Shown here in pieces: positions 1-8,507 of a stretch of 64,000 nucleotides of DNA. The stretch covers positions 1 to 64,000 of the forward strand of contig NZ_SUMC01000016.1 in assembly GCF_005047355.1 (NCBI RefSeq). Reading direction: 5' to 3'. The stretch is from Actinacidiphila oryziradicis. GTDB taxonomy: Bacteria; Actinomycetota; Actinomycetes; Streptomycetales; Streptomycetaceae. The notes under the pieces are model-generated. The model was not told the DNA's origin. It did no database searches and saw nothing but the letters and a program-made list of their open reading frames with translations. The position numbers and the translations under genes are program-made. Positions within the stretch are counted from its first letter, which is position 1. Each line of letters begins with the position of its first letter.

Positions 1-90
1 GCCAGACCGCGCAATATGGACTCGCGTTCCTGCACGCACAGCGGGTTCCCTTGACTCAACTGCCGCAACCTCCGGTTCAGCGCAAAGTGA

Positions 91-1224
91 TCATGATCTC
101 ACGATGCACTGACCAGTTGAGAGCGCCCTCTCCAGGCTCCAATCTCCGCGCATCCCGAAATCCCCTTTGCGGATCAGGCAGTGCACGCCTTTGACGATGT
201 CGACGACCTGCGAGACGGAGAAGTCGCCCGCAGCGCTGAGATACAGATACGCCTCGTTCTCGGTCATGCCGGTCTGCTCTGCGAGAAAGCGGACCGAGAG
301 CTCGGCGCATCGGCGCATCGCCTCGTTGAGGTCTTCGTGCATACCGAGGATGATCCAGTGATCTTCGGTTTCCGCTACCGGCCACGCCGCGCGCTGCCCG
401 GACAGCAGGCCCGGACCGGGTTTTGCCACCGACAGCCGGACCGTGGCGCGGAGCGAACCCTCCAGCGCGGTGAGCGCGATTTCGCCATTGCCCTGCGCGA
501 AATGCGGGTCCCCCATGAAGAAGCCGGCTCCCGAAATCTGTATGGGCAGGAACAGGGACGACCCGGCGACGATTTCACGCATGTCCATGTTGCCCCCGAA
601 AGAGCCGGGAGGAATCGTGCTCAACGGGGTTTCGCCCGTCGGTGTCACCCCGCACAGTCCCATGAACGGGGACAGTTCGATCGATGCTCGGCCGGTGCGG
701 TAGTCGAACACCGCGTGGGTCTCGTTGTCGGAGAGGCTGCAAAAACGACTGAAAACAACCGGTGTGGTCCCGTTGTCGTTCCGTGGCAGTCGTTCGGGGA
801 GGCATCCTCGCTGATGCCTGCTCGAGATGATCCCGTACGGTACGCGGGGTCGCAGATCGAGGAAATCGACCCTCAGCCAGTCACCCGCCTCGGCGCCCCG
901 GACCCGCACCGGCCCGTGCACGATGTGCGGGCCCTTGGCCGGAGATTCCCGTTTGAGGCCAGAGGCCGCGATCTCGACGGCTTCGTCGAGAATGGCGTGG
1001 CGGGTTATACCGAACCGGCCGAAGTAGGACACGGGGTCCCGCCCCTGATCCTCCATGAGCCCCTCTGAGGAGACGGTGTCGAAGGTGACAATGTCACCGT
1101 CGTCCACCTCGAGCACAGGCGGTGTCGCCGGGGTGGGCAGCGTGCCCCAGGAAATCGTGTCCGGAGTCGACGGCAGGTAGTGGTCCGCGATGCCCGGGCC
1201 GGTTCCCGCCGTCAGGATTCCCAT
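91..1224 (-). CDS. Acetamidase/formamidase family amide hydrolase
   Basis: The 377-residue product matches the FmdA/AmdA family, cytoplasmic enzymes that hydrolyse short amides to ammonia and a carboxylate. Family-like segments include the N-terminal HYLPSTPDTISWG, the glycine-rich GSFGGNMDMREIVAGSSLFLP and GDPHFAQGNGEIALTALE, and the C-terminal SAAGDFSVSQVVDIVKGVHC. I chose the ATG at 1224 because it overlaps the TGA of the preceding gene (TGATG), which implies translational coupling; an upstream in-frame start at 1266 lies inside that gene. It is the last gene of the minus-strand unit, so it probably releases ammonia from the final linear amide. The substrate is not readable from sequence; formamide, acetamide or a larger amide are all possible. 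Confidence 0.88.
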   Translation of the reverse strand: MGILTAGTGPGIADHYLPSTPDTISWGTLPTPATPPVLEVDDGDIVTFDTVSSEGLMEDQGRDPVSYFGRFGITRHAILDEAVEIAASGLKRESPAKGPHIVHGPVRVRGAEAGDWLRVDFLDLRPRVPYGIISSRHQRGCLPERLPRNDNGTTPVVFSRFCSLSDNETHAVFDYRTGRASIELSPFMGLCGVTPTGETPLSTIPPGSFGGNMDMREIVAGSSLFLPIQISGAGFFMGDPHFAQGNGEIALTALEGSLRATVRLSVAKPGPGLLSGQRAAWPVAETEDHWIILGMHEDLNEAMRRCAELSVRFLAEQTGMTENEAYLYLSAAGDFSVSQVVDIVKGVHCLIRKGDFGMRGDWSLERALSTGQCIVRS

Positions 1225-1625
1225 CAAGGCCGCCCGGTGGCCAGCGAGGCAAGGTGGTCGCGCCAACCGCCCGCGGCGGTGATCTCGTAGACATCGTCGT
1301 GATCGCTGGGAATCTCGCGGCAGACCATGCTCAGCGCGCCCCGACCGTCCTCGAGCCTGATGACCGACAATTCGAGCTCCGCCGGCTCGCGCGGAAGGAG
1401 CTTCTCCCGGAGTTCGGTGTAGGAGATTTCGTAGATCTCTCCGGGAACGGACCAGCCGCCCCGAGACACCGACGCGAGCCCGGGGAAGGTGTTGTAGAAG
1501 GAGAAGAACCGGTACTCCGGCGCGGTGCGGACGGGTCCGAGGAATTGCGCGGAGGCGAGAGCATCGTTGAGTTCACCTCCGCTCATCGCCTGGCCATTGA
1601 CGAACATAGTGACGGTATCTGGCAT
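1224..1625 (-). CDS. Allophanate hydrolase C-terminal-domain-like small protein
   Basis: A 133-residue protein starting MPDTVTMFVNGQAMSGG resembles the stand-alone C-terminal domain of allophanate hydrolase (AtzF-C, gamma-glutamylcyclotransferase-like fold): segments like FLGPVRTAPEYRFFSF, FPGLASVSRGGWSVPGEIY and MVCREIPSDHDDV fit that family. The start at 1625 follows an AAGGAG ribosome site; the reading frame extends further upstream but only as low-quality shadow sequence. It lies between gntR (34 bp) and the amidase (1-bp overlap). In AtzF the C-domain acts on N-carboxyurea-type intermediates, so here it may process a carboxylated or carbamoylated intermediate of the same pathway. That role is inference. 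Confidence 0.75.
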   Translation of the reverse strand: MPDTVTMFVNGQAMSGGELNDALASAQFLGPVRTAPEYRFFSFYNTFPGLASVSRGGWSVPGEIYEISYTELREKLLPREPAELELSVIRLEDGRGALSMVCREIPSDHDDVYEITAAGGWRDHLASLATGRP

Positions 1626-1659
1626 GGGGGGCTCCTTGTGCCTGGAATCTTTGCGTCGG

Positions 1660-2310
1660 TCAGTCGAGTGTGGCGTTGCCGAATCCGCGCAGCGCGTGGA
1701 TTCGAACAGCGGTCGTCGCGCGCTTGAGGTCTCCGCTGGAGAGCTCGTCGAGCAGGGCGCGGTGTTGGGACGCAGGCTCGTGTCCTGGCTGCTGGACGTA
1801 GTCGTCAGTGGGATAGAGAAATGCCTGGCGCTCGAAAAAGGACGAAGTGACCCGGGAGAAGGCGGCACGGTTGATAGCCATGTGCAGATCGAGATGGGCC
1901 ATCGAGAACTGGGAGCTGCCGATCCCGTGATCCCGCAGGGCCGTCTCCAGTGGCGTCAACAGCTCATACAGCGGCGTCCAGTTCACCCGGTCGGCTCTCT
2001 CGGTGAGCATCCTGGCCGCCACCTCGTCGAAGGCGCAGCGCAGCAGGTGCAGTTCGGCGCGGGCTTCCGCGTCGATTTCGACCACGATCAGCTGGCCGCG
2101 TCTGACTCGCAGCACCAGCCCTTCGCTGGTCAGAGATTGCAGCGCCTCGCGGATCGGGGTGCGGCTGACGCCCAGCTCTTCGGCGATCTGCTCCTCGACC
2201 AGCCGGATGCCTCCGCCGTACTCCCCGGTCGTGATCCGCTGCCGGAGATAGCGGTAGACCCTCTCGCGCGCGTGGGGTTCTCCGCCTGCCGTGGCGGTGA
2301 GGTCGGTCAT
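1660..2310 (-). CDS. GntR family regulator, FadR/FCD subgroup
   Basis: A 216-residue regulator with an N-terminal winged helix (residues about 15-80, including LGVSRTPIREALQSL) and a C-terminal FCD ligand domain. The metal/ligand residues usual in FCD proteins are visible: Asp and His in LDLHMAIN, His in SQHRALL and His in RIHALRG. The ATG at 2310 overlaps the stop of the oxidoreductase gene by 4 bp (ATGA), so it is translated with the catabolic unit it probably controls. FCD regulators typically bind short palindromes and release on a carboxylate ligand; the 12-bp-periodic decamer array at 8508-8553 is the obvious target candidate. Start choice is firm because of the overlap. Confidence 0.9.
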   Translation of the reverse strand: MTDLTATAGGEPHARERVYRYLRQRITTGEYGGGIRLVEEQIAEELGVSRTPIREALQSLTSEGLVLRVRRGQLIVVEIDAEARAELHLLRCAFDEVAARMLTERADRVNWTPLYELLTPLETALRDHGIGSSQFSMAHLDLHMAINRAAFSRVTSSFFERQAFLYPTDDYVQQPGHEPASQHRALLDELSSGDLKRATTAVRIHALRGFGNATLD

Positions 2311-3197
2311 GCTGTCGCCGCCTTGAGGAGAGCCGCCCGGCAGGCGTTGGTGACTCGTTGCATGAACGTGCCCGACATGACATTCATGCCTGCCTGCAGT
2401 GCCGTGGCCTGAAGCGATGAGGTCCGGTTGTTGAGGTCGAAAAAACCGTTGCCGGGCGCCGCCAGACCCTCGAAGGGGAATGCGAACTCTCCGGCTTCGG
2501 AGGCGTCCGTCTCGCCCCACGTCGTGGTGTTGATGATCAGCGAGGGCGGCGCGGAGCCGAACTCCCCGAGGAGGTCGGCCGGTGCCACACTGTCCGCCGC
2601 GAACCGGAAGGCCCATTCGGCCAGCGCAGCGGAGTTCCGGGCGCTGCCGGCCAGGCGAGCGTGCGGCCATGCCCGCCTGGCCGCCAGCGCGACGGAGTTC
2701 GAAGACCCACCGGACCCGAGGATGAGCACGCTCTCGGGGCTCCGGCCGCCCATGACAGTCTCCATGGCGGCCTGCGCCGCCCAGCAGTTGGTGTTGACAC
2801 CCACCGAGCGCCCGCGGTCCCGCACGATCGTGTCGACGACGCCTGTCTCCGTGGCCGAGGCGGTCAGGGAGTCCATCCGCTCGGCGACGGCCTTCTTCCA
2901 CGGGCTCAGCACCAGCGCGACTTCCCAGCCGGTGTTGTCGATCAACGTTTCGGGGTCGCCGAAGGGGATGGCCTGCCCCAGCTCGACGTGCTCCCTGGCG
3001 AGAGCGTCCAGGAGCAGCCGGCCTTTCAGCGCGTGTGCCGCGGTCGTGCCGATGCCCGCGATCACGGCCGGCGGCCGTACGGATCCTTCTTCCGGTGCTC
3101 GCAGGCCGGATTCCTCCTGGCACCGGTTCACGGCACGCCGTGTCGTCTGCGCGCCGCCGCTGGCACCGCTCAGCAGGCTCACCTGTGAAGTGGTCAC
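2307..3197 (-). CDS. Shikimate dehydrogenase-like NAD(P) oxidoreductase
   Basis: The 296-residue protein has the two-domain plan of shikimate/quinate dehydrogenases: an N-terminal substrate domain (residues about 30-130) with AIPFGDPETLIDNTGWEV and GVNTNCWAAQAAME, and a Rossmann domain opening with VLILGSGGSSNSVALAARR. The family N-terminal substrate motif is divergent, so I do not call it AroE. I prefer a GTG start at 3197, 4-5 bases after AAGGGGAA; an in-frame ATG at 3218 lacks a ribosome site. It ends in a 4-bp overlap with gntR. In this operon it probably oxidises or reduces a ring-opened intermediate rather than making aromatic amino acids; that is inference. Confidence 0.75.
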   Translation of the reverse strand: MTTSQVSLLSGASGGAQTTRRAVNRCQEESGLRAPEEGSVRPPAVIAGIGTTAAHALKGRLLLDALAREHVELGQAIPFGDPETLIDNTGWEVALVLSPWKKAVAERMDSLTASATETGVVDTIVRDRGRSVGVNTNCWAAQAAMETVMGGRSPESVLILGSGGSSNSVALAARRAWPHARLAGSARNSAALAEWAFRFAADSVAPADLLGEFGSAPPSLIINTTTWGETDASEAGEFAFPFEGLAAPGNGFFDLNNRTSSLQATALQAGMNVMSGTFMQRVTNACRAALLKAATA

Positions 3198-3247
3198 GTT
3201 TCCCCTTTGTTCTCTCATCACTGAACAGGCGCTCCGTCGCACGGCTT

Positions 3248-4624
3248 TCATGCGCCGGCGGTCGCGAGCGGAACCCGTGCGGGACGAACCTGTCGGCCCG
3301 CCGGATTCCCGATTATCGCGCCCTTCTCGTAGATCAGTCCGCCGCGCAGATACGTGGCCACGACCGCCCCCGTCAGCGCCCAGCCCTCGTACGGGGTGAC
3401 GTTGTGCTTGGAGTGCATCGAGGTGCCGTCCACGACCGCCTGGGTCGCGGGGTCGACCAGCACGAGATCGGCATCGAAGCCGGGCGCCACCTGGCCTTTG
3501 GCGGCCATCGACCATTTCCGGGCCGGCGTGTATGAGCACAGCCGGACGATGTCCTCAACGGTCAACCTGCCCTGTGCCGCGGCCGTGAGGAGCAGCGGCA
3601 GCATGGTCTCGACCCCGATGAACCCCCCGTATGCCTTCCACACGTCCTGTTCGGCCTGCTCGGCGGCGGTATGCGGCGCGTGGTCGGTGGCGATGACGTC
3701 GATGTCGCCCAGGCCGAGACCCGCCCAGAGGGCGTTGACGTCCGCCGCCGGCCGGATGGGAGGGTTGAGCTTGATGAGGTTCCCGTAGGTGTCGTAAGCG
3801 GTGTCGTCCAGGAGCAGGTGCCCGACGAGGACCTCAACGCTGACCCGATGCCCCTCGGCGCGCAGGTCGCGTACCCGCTGCAGGCCGTCGGCGGTGGACA
3901 GATGGTGGATATGCAGTTTGGCCTTCGCCTCGGTGGCCATGGTGATGATGCGGGTGACCGCTTCCACCTCGACGAACGCCGGCCGTCCTTCGAGGTGCGC
4001 GCGGGGGTCCGTACGACCGGATGACCGCAGGCGGTCGCCGAACATGCGCAGCAGATGATCGTTTTCGGCGTGTACTCCGACGACGAGACCGGCCGCGGCA
4101 GCGGCTTCCAGACCCCGGAAGATCGCGGCGTCGTTCGGGCAGCGGTTGTCCCCGGTGGTCTGCCCCATGAAGAGCTTGAACCCCATGGCGCCGAGCTCGG
4201 CCATCCCGGCGATCTCATCGGCGTTGTCGTGGTCGAGCATCCCGTACAGACCGAAGTCGACGTAGGCCTTCTCCTTCACCAGGTCAAGCTTCTGCCGGTA
4301 ACGCTCAGCCGTGGCGACCGGAGGGGAGGTGTTCGGCATGTCGACCACGGTGGTGACCCCACCCGCGGCCGCGGCGCGGGTGCCGCTGGCGAAGTCCTCC
4401 TTCTCGGTCATGCCGGGTTCACGCAGATGCACATGGACGTCGACGAGCCCAGGCAGGACAAGCAGCCCGGTCGCGTCCACTGTCGGCAGGCCCTCGACGG
4501 CCAGATCCTCACCGACCGCAATGATTCGGCCGTCACGGATGGCGACGTCGTTCCGGCGGCGCCCGTCGTGCGAGACGACGGTTCCGCCGGTGAAGACGAG
4601 ATCGGGCGTGGCGTTGTCAGACAT
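3248..4624 (-). CDS. Dihydroorotase/allantoinase-type cyclic amidohydrolase
   Basis: A full-length 458-residue metallo-amidohydrolase that opens cyclic ureides or imides. Binuclear-metal motifs are in order: HVHLREPG (about residue 63), the Lys of MGFKLFMG that is carbamylated in the family, HAEND, HIHHLS and ATDHAPH. The C-terminal HSKHNVTPYEGW block is typical of dihydroorotase-like and allantoinase-like enzymes. Nothing ties it to pyrimidine synthesis (no carA, carB or pyrB nearby); it lies between an ABC importer and amide-processing genes, which points to catabolism of an imported cyclic amide such as a hydantoin, allantoin or related ring. The exact substrate cannot be read. The 341-bp gap upstream holds a repeat element. 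Confidence 0.85.
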   Translation of the reverse strand: MSDNATPDLVFTGGTVVSHDGRRRNDVAIRDGRIIAVGEDLAVEGLPTVDATGLLVLPGLVDVHVHLREPGMTEKEDFASGTRAAAAGGVTTVVDMPNTSPPVATAERYRQKLDLVKEKAYVDFGLYGMLDHDNADEIAGMAELGAMGFKLFMGQTTGDNRCPNDAAIFRGLEAAAAAGLVVGVHAENDHLLRMFGDRLRSSGRTDPRAHLEGRPAFVEVEAVTRIITMATEAKAKLHIHHLSTADGLQRVRDLRAEGHRVSVEVLVGHLLLDDTAYDTYGNLIKLNPPIRPAADVNALWAGLGLGDIDVIATDHAPHTAAEQAEQDVWKAYGGFIGVETMLPLLLTAAAQGRLTVEDIVRLCSYTPARKWSMAAKGQVAPGFDADLVLVDPATQAVVDGTSMHSKHNVTPYEGWALTGAVVATYLRGGLIYEKGAIIGNPAGRQVRPARVPLATAGA

Positions 4625-4704
4625 GGAAGTACCCTTCGATCAACGGTCTGCGGAACTAGTGCCGCGACCGGCGATGTTTGCCGTCAAGGAGCGGCGTCCG
4701 GTGC

Positions 4705-4922
4705 GTGCGTGCGATCGCAAGGCGGCCGGAGGCCCTCGTAGCGGAGCTACTCGGGCCTTTGGCCAACGCAGCTCGACGTGGCAAACGGTGCCGGAAGGGG
4801 CACTAGGAGTGTGCTGAAGATCGATGCCGGCTCAGCGACGGCCACCGGTGCTGCAGCCGCAAGGCGGACGGATCCCCGGATAGCGGTGTCCATCTGCGGA
4901 TTCGGCCAACGCAGCAGATGCG
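4705..4922. repeat. Two diverged copies of an intergenic hairpin-bearing repeat
   Basis: The 341-bp gap between the amidohydrolase and binding-protein genes contains two direct copies of one motif. Each has CGCAAGGCGG followed by 40-50 bases and then GGCCAACGCAGC: copy 1 at 4715-4772, copy 2 at 4857-4914. Copy 1 encloses a strong hairpin (4731-4757: GGCCC and GTAGC pair with GCTAC and GGGCC around GGA). I recall similar CGCAAGGCGG...CAACGCAGC elements between genes in streptomycetes, but cannot check. As it interrupts an otherwise tightly packed unit, it may attenuate or process the transcript between importer and enzyme genes. Confidence 0.6.
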
Positions 4923-4965
4923 CGCGCTGGACGCCTGGAGCCCGGTATAGATCTTCAGTGCGCTC

Positions 4966-6036
4966 CTAGACGGCCAGGCTGGGGTTCTCTTTGTACAGCT
5001 CGCGGATGAGACTGAGGTCGAAGAGATTGCCGACGGTGAGTCTCATCCCGCCCGCGGCGATGGACTTGATGTTCTCGGCAGCCGCCTGGTCGGAGATACT
5101 CAGGATCTGTTGGTGCTTGGCGCCGTTGCGGATCAGTGCGTTCCCGGCCTTGCAGGAGTCGAGCGTCGCCTTGGGATCGAGCTTGAGGTCCTTCCCGTAA
5201 TCGTTGACCGTGATGTCGGTGGCCAGTTGCGGGTTCGCCAGCACGTCCTGCCAGCCCCGGATCTCGGCCTTGAGGAATGCCTTGACCTTGTCCCGGTGCT
5301 TGTCGATGTTGTCCTGGGTGGTGATGTAGGTCTGACCGACCAGCGGGAACCCGACATCCGCCAGCAGCATGTTGGTGACGTCGAACCCCTTGTGCTGCAG
5401 ATCGACCGCCTGGGCATTGATGAACCCGAGGTAGCCGTCGATCTCGCCCTTCGTTATGCCGATCGGGTCGCCCTGCACCGGGACGGTCTTGATGCGCGAG
5501 GTGTCGAGTTTGAGCGACGCGAGGAAGGACCGCCACACGGGCTCGCTCGACGACGCACATCCGATGGTCTTCCCATAGAGATCGTGCGGCGTCCTGATCG
5601 GCTTGGAGGTCATTGAAATGACAGATCCGGCGTAACGCTGGTACACCGCACCGATGATCTTCAAGGGGGCGCCCTGGACGACCGCCGCGCCGACGATCGG
5701 CACCTGCGACACCCCGGCGAAGGTCCGGCTGAGCACGTCCGACTCGATCGGCGGCGCGGTCGGCCCGCCCGCTATCAGTTGGTCGCCGCTGAACCCCGCG
5801 GCCTTGTAGTAGCCGTTCTTGTCCGCGAAGTAGCTTCCGGCAAACTCGGTGTTCTTGATCCAGGCCAGGCGCTGGGAAGCGATTCCGAAGCCGGTGGAAC
5901 CCGTAGAGCCAGTGCCGGCGGAGCCGGTGCCGGATCCGCTCGAGCCGCAGGCGGCGAGACCCGGTGCCGCGAGGGCTAGGCCGCCGAGGGCGAGCCCCCG
6001 GACCAGGAACTGGCGTCGGTCGACCTGTGAAGTCAT
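4966..6036 (-). CDS. ABC transporter substrate-binding lipoprotein, NMT1/THI5-like
   Basis: A 356-residue exported binding protein. The N-terminus has a twin-arginine motif (DRRQFLVRG), a hydrophobic run and a lipobox ending LAAC, so it is probably a Tat-exported lipoprotein, followed by a Gly/Ser/Thr-rich linker. The mature part fits the NMT1/THI5 fold used for nitrate, taurine, alkanesulfonate and thiamine-precursor pyrimidine uptake (WIKNTEFAGSYFADKNGYY, GKTIGCASSSEPVWRSFL). Two permease genes and an ATPase gene follow the same strand order upstream, completing an importer. The ligand is unknown; given the downstream amidohydrolase, a small nitrogen-ring compound is a reasonable inference. 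Confidence 0.88.
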   Translation of the reverse strand: MTSQVDRRQFLVRGLALGGLALAAPGLAACGSSGSGTGSAGTGSTGSTGFGIASQRLAWIKNTEFAGSYFADKNGYYKAAGFSGDQLIAGGPTAPPIESDVLSRTFAGVSQVPIVGAAVVQGAPLKIIGAVYQRYAGSVISMTSKPIRTPHDLYGKTIGCASSSEPVWRSFLASLKLDTSRIKTVPVQGDPIGITKGEIDGYLGFINAQAVDLQHKGFDVTNMLLADVGFPLVGQTYITTQDNIDKHRDKVKAFLKAEIRGWQDVLANPQLATDITVNDYGKDLKLDPKATLDSCKAGNALIRNGAKHQQILSISDQAAAENIKSIAAGGMRLTVGNLFDLSLIRELYKENPSLAV

Positions 6037-6090
6037 GGTTGTGCTCCATGTCTGACGAAAGAAACGGGTAGATGCCGGCCGGCGTGATCG

Positions 6091-6912
6091 TCAGCGGGCC
6101 GAGTACATACGTGATCTGACGACTGCTTCCGCGAGCGAGACAAACTGGTAGATCGCCACGCAGACAATGGTCAGCACGACCACCGACGACCAGAGGCGCC
6201 CGAACTGGAACTCGTTGGAGTCGCGCAGCATCTCACCCCCGAGCCCGGCGCTGGAGGCTAGCCACTCGGACAGCAGCGCGCCGACGATGGAAGTGGTCAC
6301 CGTGATCCGGGCCGCGGTGAACCAGGTCGGAATGGCGTGCGGTAGCGCGACCTTGGTGAACGACGTCCATGTCGAGCCGCCGAACGCGTTGCATACGTCA
6401 AGGTCGGTTCTGGGGGCGGACCGGATCCCCTGCAGCATGGTCAGCAGCGCCGGGACGAACACGATCGCGGAGCCGATGACCGCTGTGCCGACCGATCCCC
6501 GTCCGAAGACAAGTACGAGGATCGGCGCGACCGTGACCATGGGGATGGCGTGAAGTGCCGTCATCGTTGGGGCGAACATCTGCTCGATGGTGTCCGAGAA
6601 GTAGAACAGCACGGATACGGCAGCGGCGAGTGTCAGCCCGAGCGCGAACCCGAGCGAGGCGTCGGTCAGGGTACGGGCGAGAAGGGCCCCGATGGCGGAC
6701 CGGTTCGCCGCCGCACCCGGCGCCGTCACCAGGTAGTTCCACACGTCCACGGGCGATTTGGCGACGAGCGGGCTCACGTTCACCGTCCGCAGGAACACCG
6801 TCCAGACGATGACGATGGCGGCGACCGTGCCGAAGAGAGTGAGAGCGCTCCGCGCGGCGCGGCGGGCGAAGGCGCCGACGGCATTTCCCGGAGGTGTGAT
6901 CGCGGTGCTCAT
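6091..6912 (-). CDS. ABC transporter permease (SsuC/ThiX type)
   Basis: A 273-residue membrane protein with about six hydrophobic segments and the binding-protein-dependent transport signature region around CNAFGGSTWTSFTKVALPHAIP, the EAA-type loop that docks on the ATPase. The ATG at 6912 overlaps the stop of the preceding permease gene by 4 bp (ATGA); longer in-frame extensions upstream are only shadow of that gene. The ORF ends 54 bp before the binding-protein gene. Together with the second permease it would form the heterodimeric channel of the importer. Confidence 0.9.
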   Translation of the reverse strand: MSTAITPPGNAVGAFARRAARSALTLFGTVAAIVIVWTVFLRTVNVSPLVAKSPVDVWNYLVTAPGAAANRSAIGALLARTLTDASLGFALGLTLAAAVSVLFYFSDTIEQMFAPTMTALHAIPMVTVAPILVLVFGRGSVGTAVIGSAIVFVPALLTMLQGIRSAPRTDLDVCNAFGGSTWTSFTKVALPHAIPTWFTAARITVTTSIVGALLSEWLASSAGLGGEMLRDSNEFQFGRLWSSVVVLTIVCVAIYQFVSLAEAVVRSRMYSAR

Positions 6913-7667
6913 ACTGCCTCGTCCGGTATGCCTGCCGCCCACGGGGTGGCGATTCTCTCCACGGCGCTGACGGCGAGGAATCCGATCCCCGCGAGAAGAC
7001 TCGACACGAGTGTGATGCCCCACGTGCGGACGACGTTGCTGGACTGCTGGGCGACAACGAGGGCCGCGCCCAGGCCGGTTTGCTGACCCATGAACTCGCC
7101 GATGACGGTGCCTAGGATCGCGGCCGGGACCGCGATCTTCATAGCGGTGAGGATGCTGGGCAGGGCAGCGAGCAATTGGACTTTGCGCAGCACCGCATAC
7201 CGGCCGCCGCCGTACGCGCGGACGAGGTCCTCGCTGCTCCGGTCCGCCTGCCCAAGACCGTTGACGCTGCCGACAAGTGTGGGGAAGAAGACCGACACCG
7301 CAGCCATGACCGTGGAGGTCGCCGTCCCATTGAAGCACGCGGCCAGGATGGGCGCGATCGCGATCAGAGGGATACACGCGGACGCGATCCCGATCTGCAG
7401 GACCAGTTTCTCCAGCCAGGGGATCAGGACCACTGACGCGGCGCACGTGATGGCGACGAGGTTTCCCCACAGATAGCCGAGGGAGGCCGAGGTCAGCGTC
7501 ACCGGGACATGGAGTCCGTAAAATGCCGCGCCGTCGGAGACCACACCCGCGACGACCTGCGCTGGCGGCGCTATCGCGGGGCCGAGGACACCCGTTGTTC
7601 CGACGATCTGCCACACGAGCAGGACGATGCACGTTCCAGCCACGCGGAGCAGGAGTTTCCGATTCAT
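6909..7667 (-). CDS. ABC transporter permease (SsuC/ThiX type)
   Basis: A 252-residue permease with an N-terminal hydrophobic helix (LLLRVAGTCIVLLVWQIVG) and a typical EAA-like loop (DLVRAYGGGRYAVLRKVQLLAALPSI). It overlaps the ATPase gene by 4 bp upstream and the other permease gene by 4 bp downstream, so the three membrane-complex genes are translationally coupled. Two different permeases in one nitrate/sulfonate/taurine-type operon imply a heterodimeric transmembrane domain. Confidence 0.9.
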   Translation of the reverse strand: MNRKLLLRVAGTCIVLLVWQIVGTTGVLGPAIAPPAQVVAGVVSDGAAFYGLHVPVTLTSASLGYLWGNLVAITCAASVVLIPWLEKLVLQIGIASACIPLIAIAPILAACFNGTATSTVMAAVSVFFPTLVGSVNGLGQADRSSEDLVRAYGGGRYAVLRKVQLLAALPSILTAMKIAVPAAILGTVIGEFMGQQTGLGAALVVAQQSSNVVRTWGITLVSSLLAGIGFLAVSAVERIATPWAAGIPDEAV

Positions 7668-8494
7668 CGCGGCCCACCCGACTTCGCGTACGGCGAATCG
7701 TGCTGCCCGGCGTCTCCCTGGGCGGCGGAGTCGAAGAGAATCGAAGACAGGAGATCCACGTAGTGGTGGAATTCGCTGGAGCGCATCATCTCCGGCGTCC
7801 TCGGACGTGGCAGGTCGACGCCGACCACTCTCTCGACCCGTCCGGGCCTCGCGCTCATGACGACCACAGTGTCGGACAGGAAGACCGCCTCAGCGATGCC
7901 GTGGGTGACCATCAGCGTCGTAGCCGGCCGCTCGGTCCAGATCCGGAGTAGCTCCACGTTCAGGTTCTGCCGGGTCATGTCATCAAGTGCCCCGAAAGGC
8001 TCGTCCAGGAGCAGGATCCGAGGCTTGACCACCAAGGCCCGGGCGATCGCGACTCGCTGGCGCATGCCGCCGGACAGTTGACCCGGTCGCGCGTCTTCGA
8101 ATCCGGTCAGACCCACGAGATCGATGAGCTCCTGGATCAGGCTCCCATCCCTCCGCAGCCCCGCGATCTCCATCGGCAAACCGATGTTGGAGCGCACCGA
8201 TCGCCAGGGCAGCAGGGCACTGTCCTGGAAGGCGATGCCGAGATGATGACGCTTGCGCATGTCGGCCGGCGTCTCACCGTGTACCAGGGCCTGCCCGCCG
8301 GACTGCCGCTCCAGCCCCGCCAGGATGCGAAGGATGGTGCTCTTCCCGCACCCCGACGGCCCCAGGAGGGAGACGAACTCGCCTTCGGCGGAGTGAATGT
8401 CGACGCCGTCGAGGGCGGTCACCTCCCGGCGCCCCACGCGGAACTTCTTTGTCAGATTGCCGATCTGGATGCCCGGTGGTGTCGGTGAGACCAT
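7664..8494 (-). CDS. ABC transporter ATP-binding protein (SsuB/TauB type)
   Basis: A 276-residue nucleotide-binding subunit with Walker A (GPSGCGKST), Q-loop (GIAFQDSALLPW), signature (LSGGMRQRVAIARAL), Walker B (RILLLDEPFGALD) and H-loop (MVTHGIAEA). It is the first gene of the minus-strand unit; AAGGAGA precedes the ATG at 8494. It energises the importer formed with the two permeases and the NMT1-like lipoprotein. The leader upstream is packed with GGATCC-centred repeats that probably bind the operon's GntR regulator. Confidence 0.93.
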   Translation of the reverse strand: MVSPTPPGIQIGNLTKKFRVGRREVTALDGVDIHSAEGEFVSLLGPSGCGKSTILRILAGLERQSGGQALVHGETPADMRKRHHLGIAFQDSALLPWRSVRSNIGLPMEIAGLRRDGSLIQELIDLVGLTGFEDARPGQLSGGMRQRVAIARALVVKPRILLLDEPFGALDDMTRQNLNVELLRIWTERPATTLMVTHGIAEAVFLSDTVVVMSARPGRVERVVGVDLPRPRTPEMMRSSEFHHYVDLLSSILFDSAAQGDAGQHDSPYAKSGGPR

Positions 8495-8507
8495 GCTTTC
8501 TCCTTGG

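Noticed and set aside
3248..4624. Pyrimidine-biosynthesis dihydroorotase (pyrC)
   Set aside because: Motifs fit the broader cyclic amidohydrolase family, and the neighbours are transport and amide catabolism genes rather than pyr genes.
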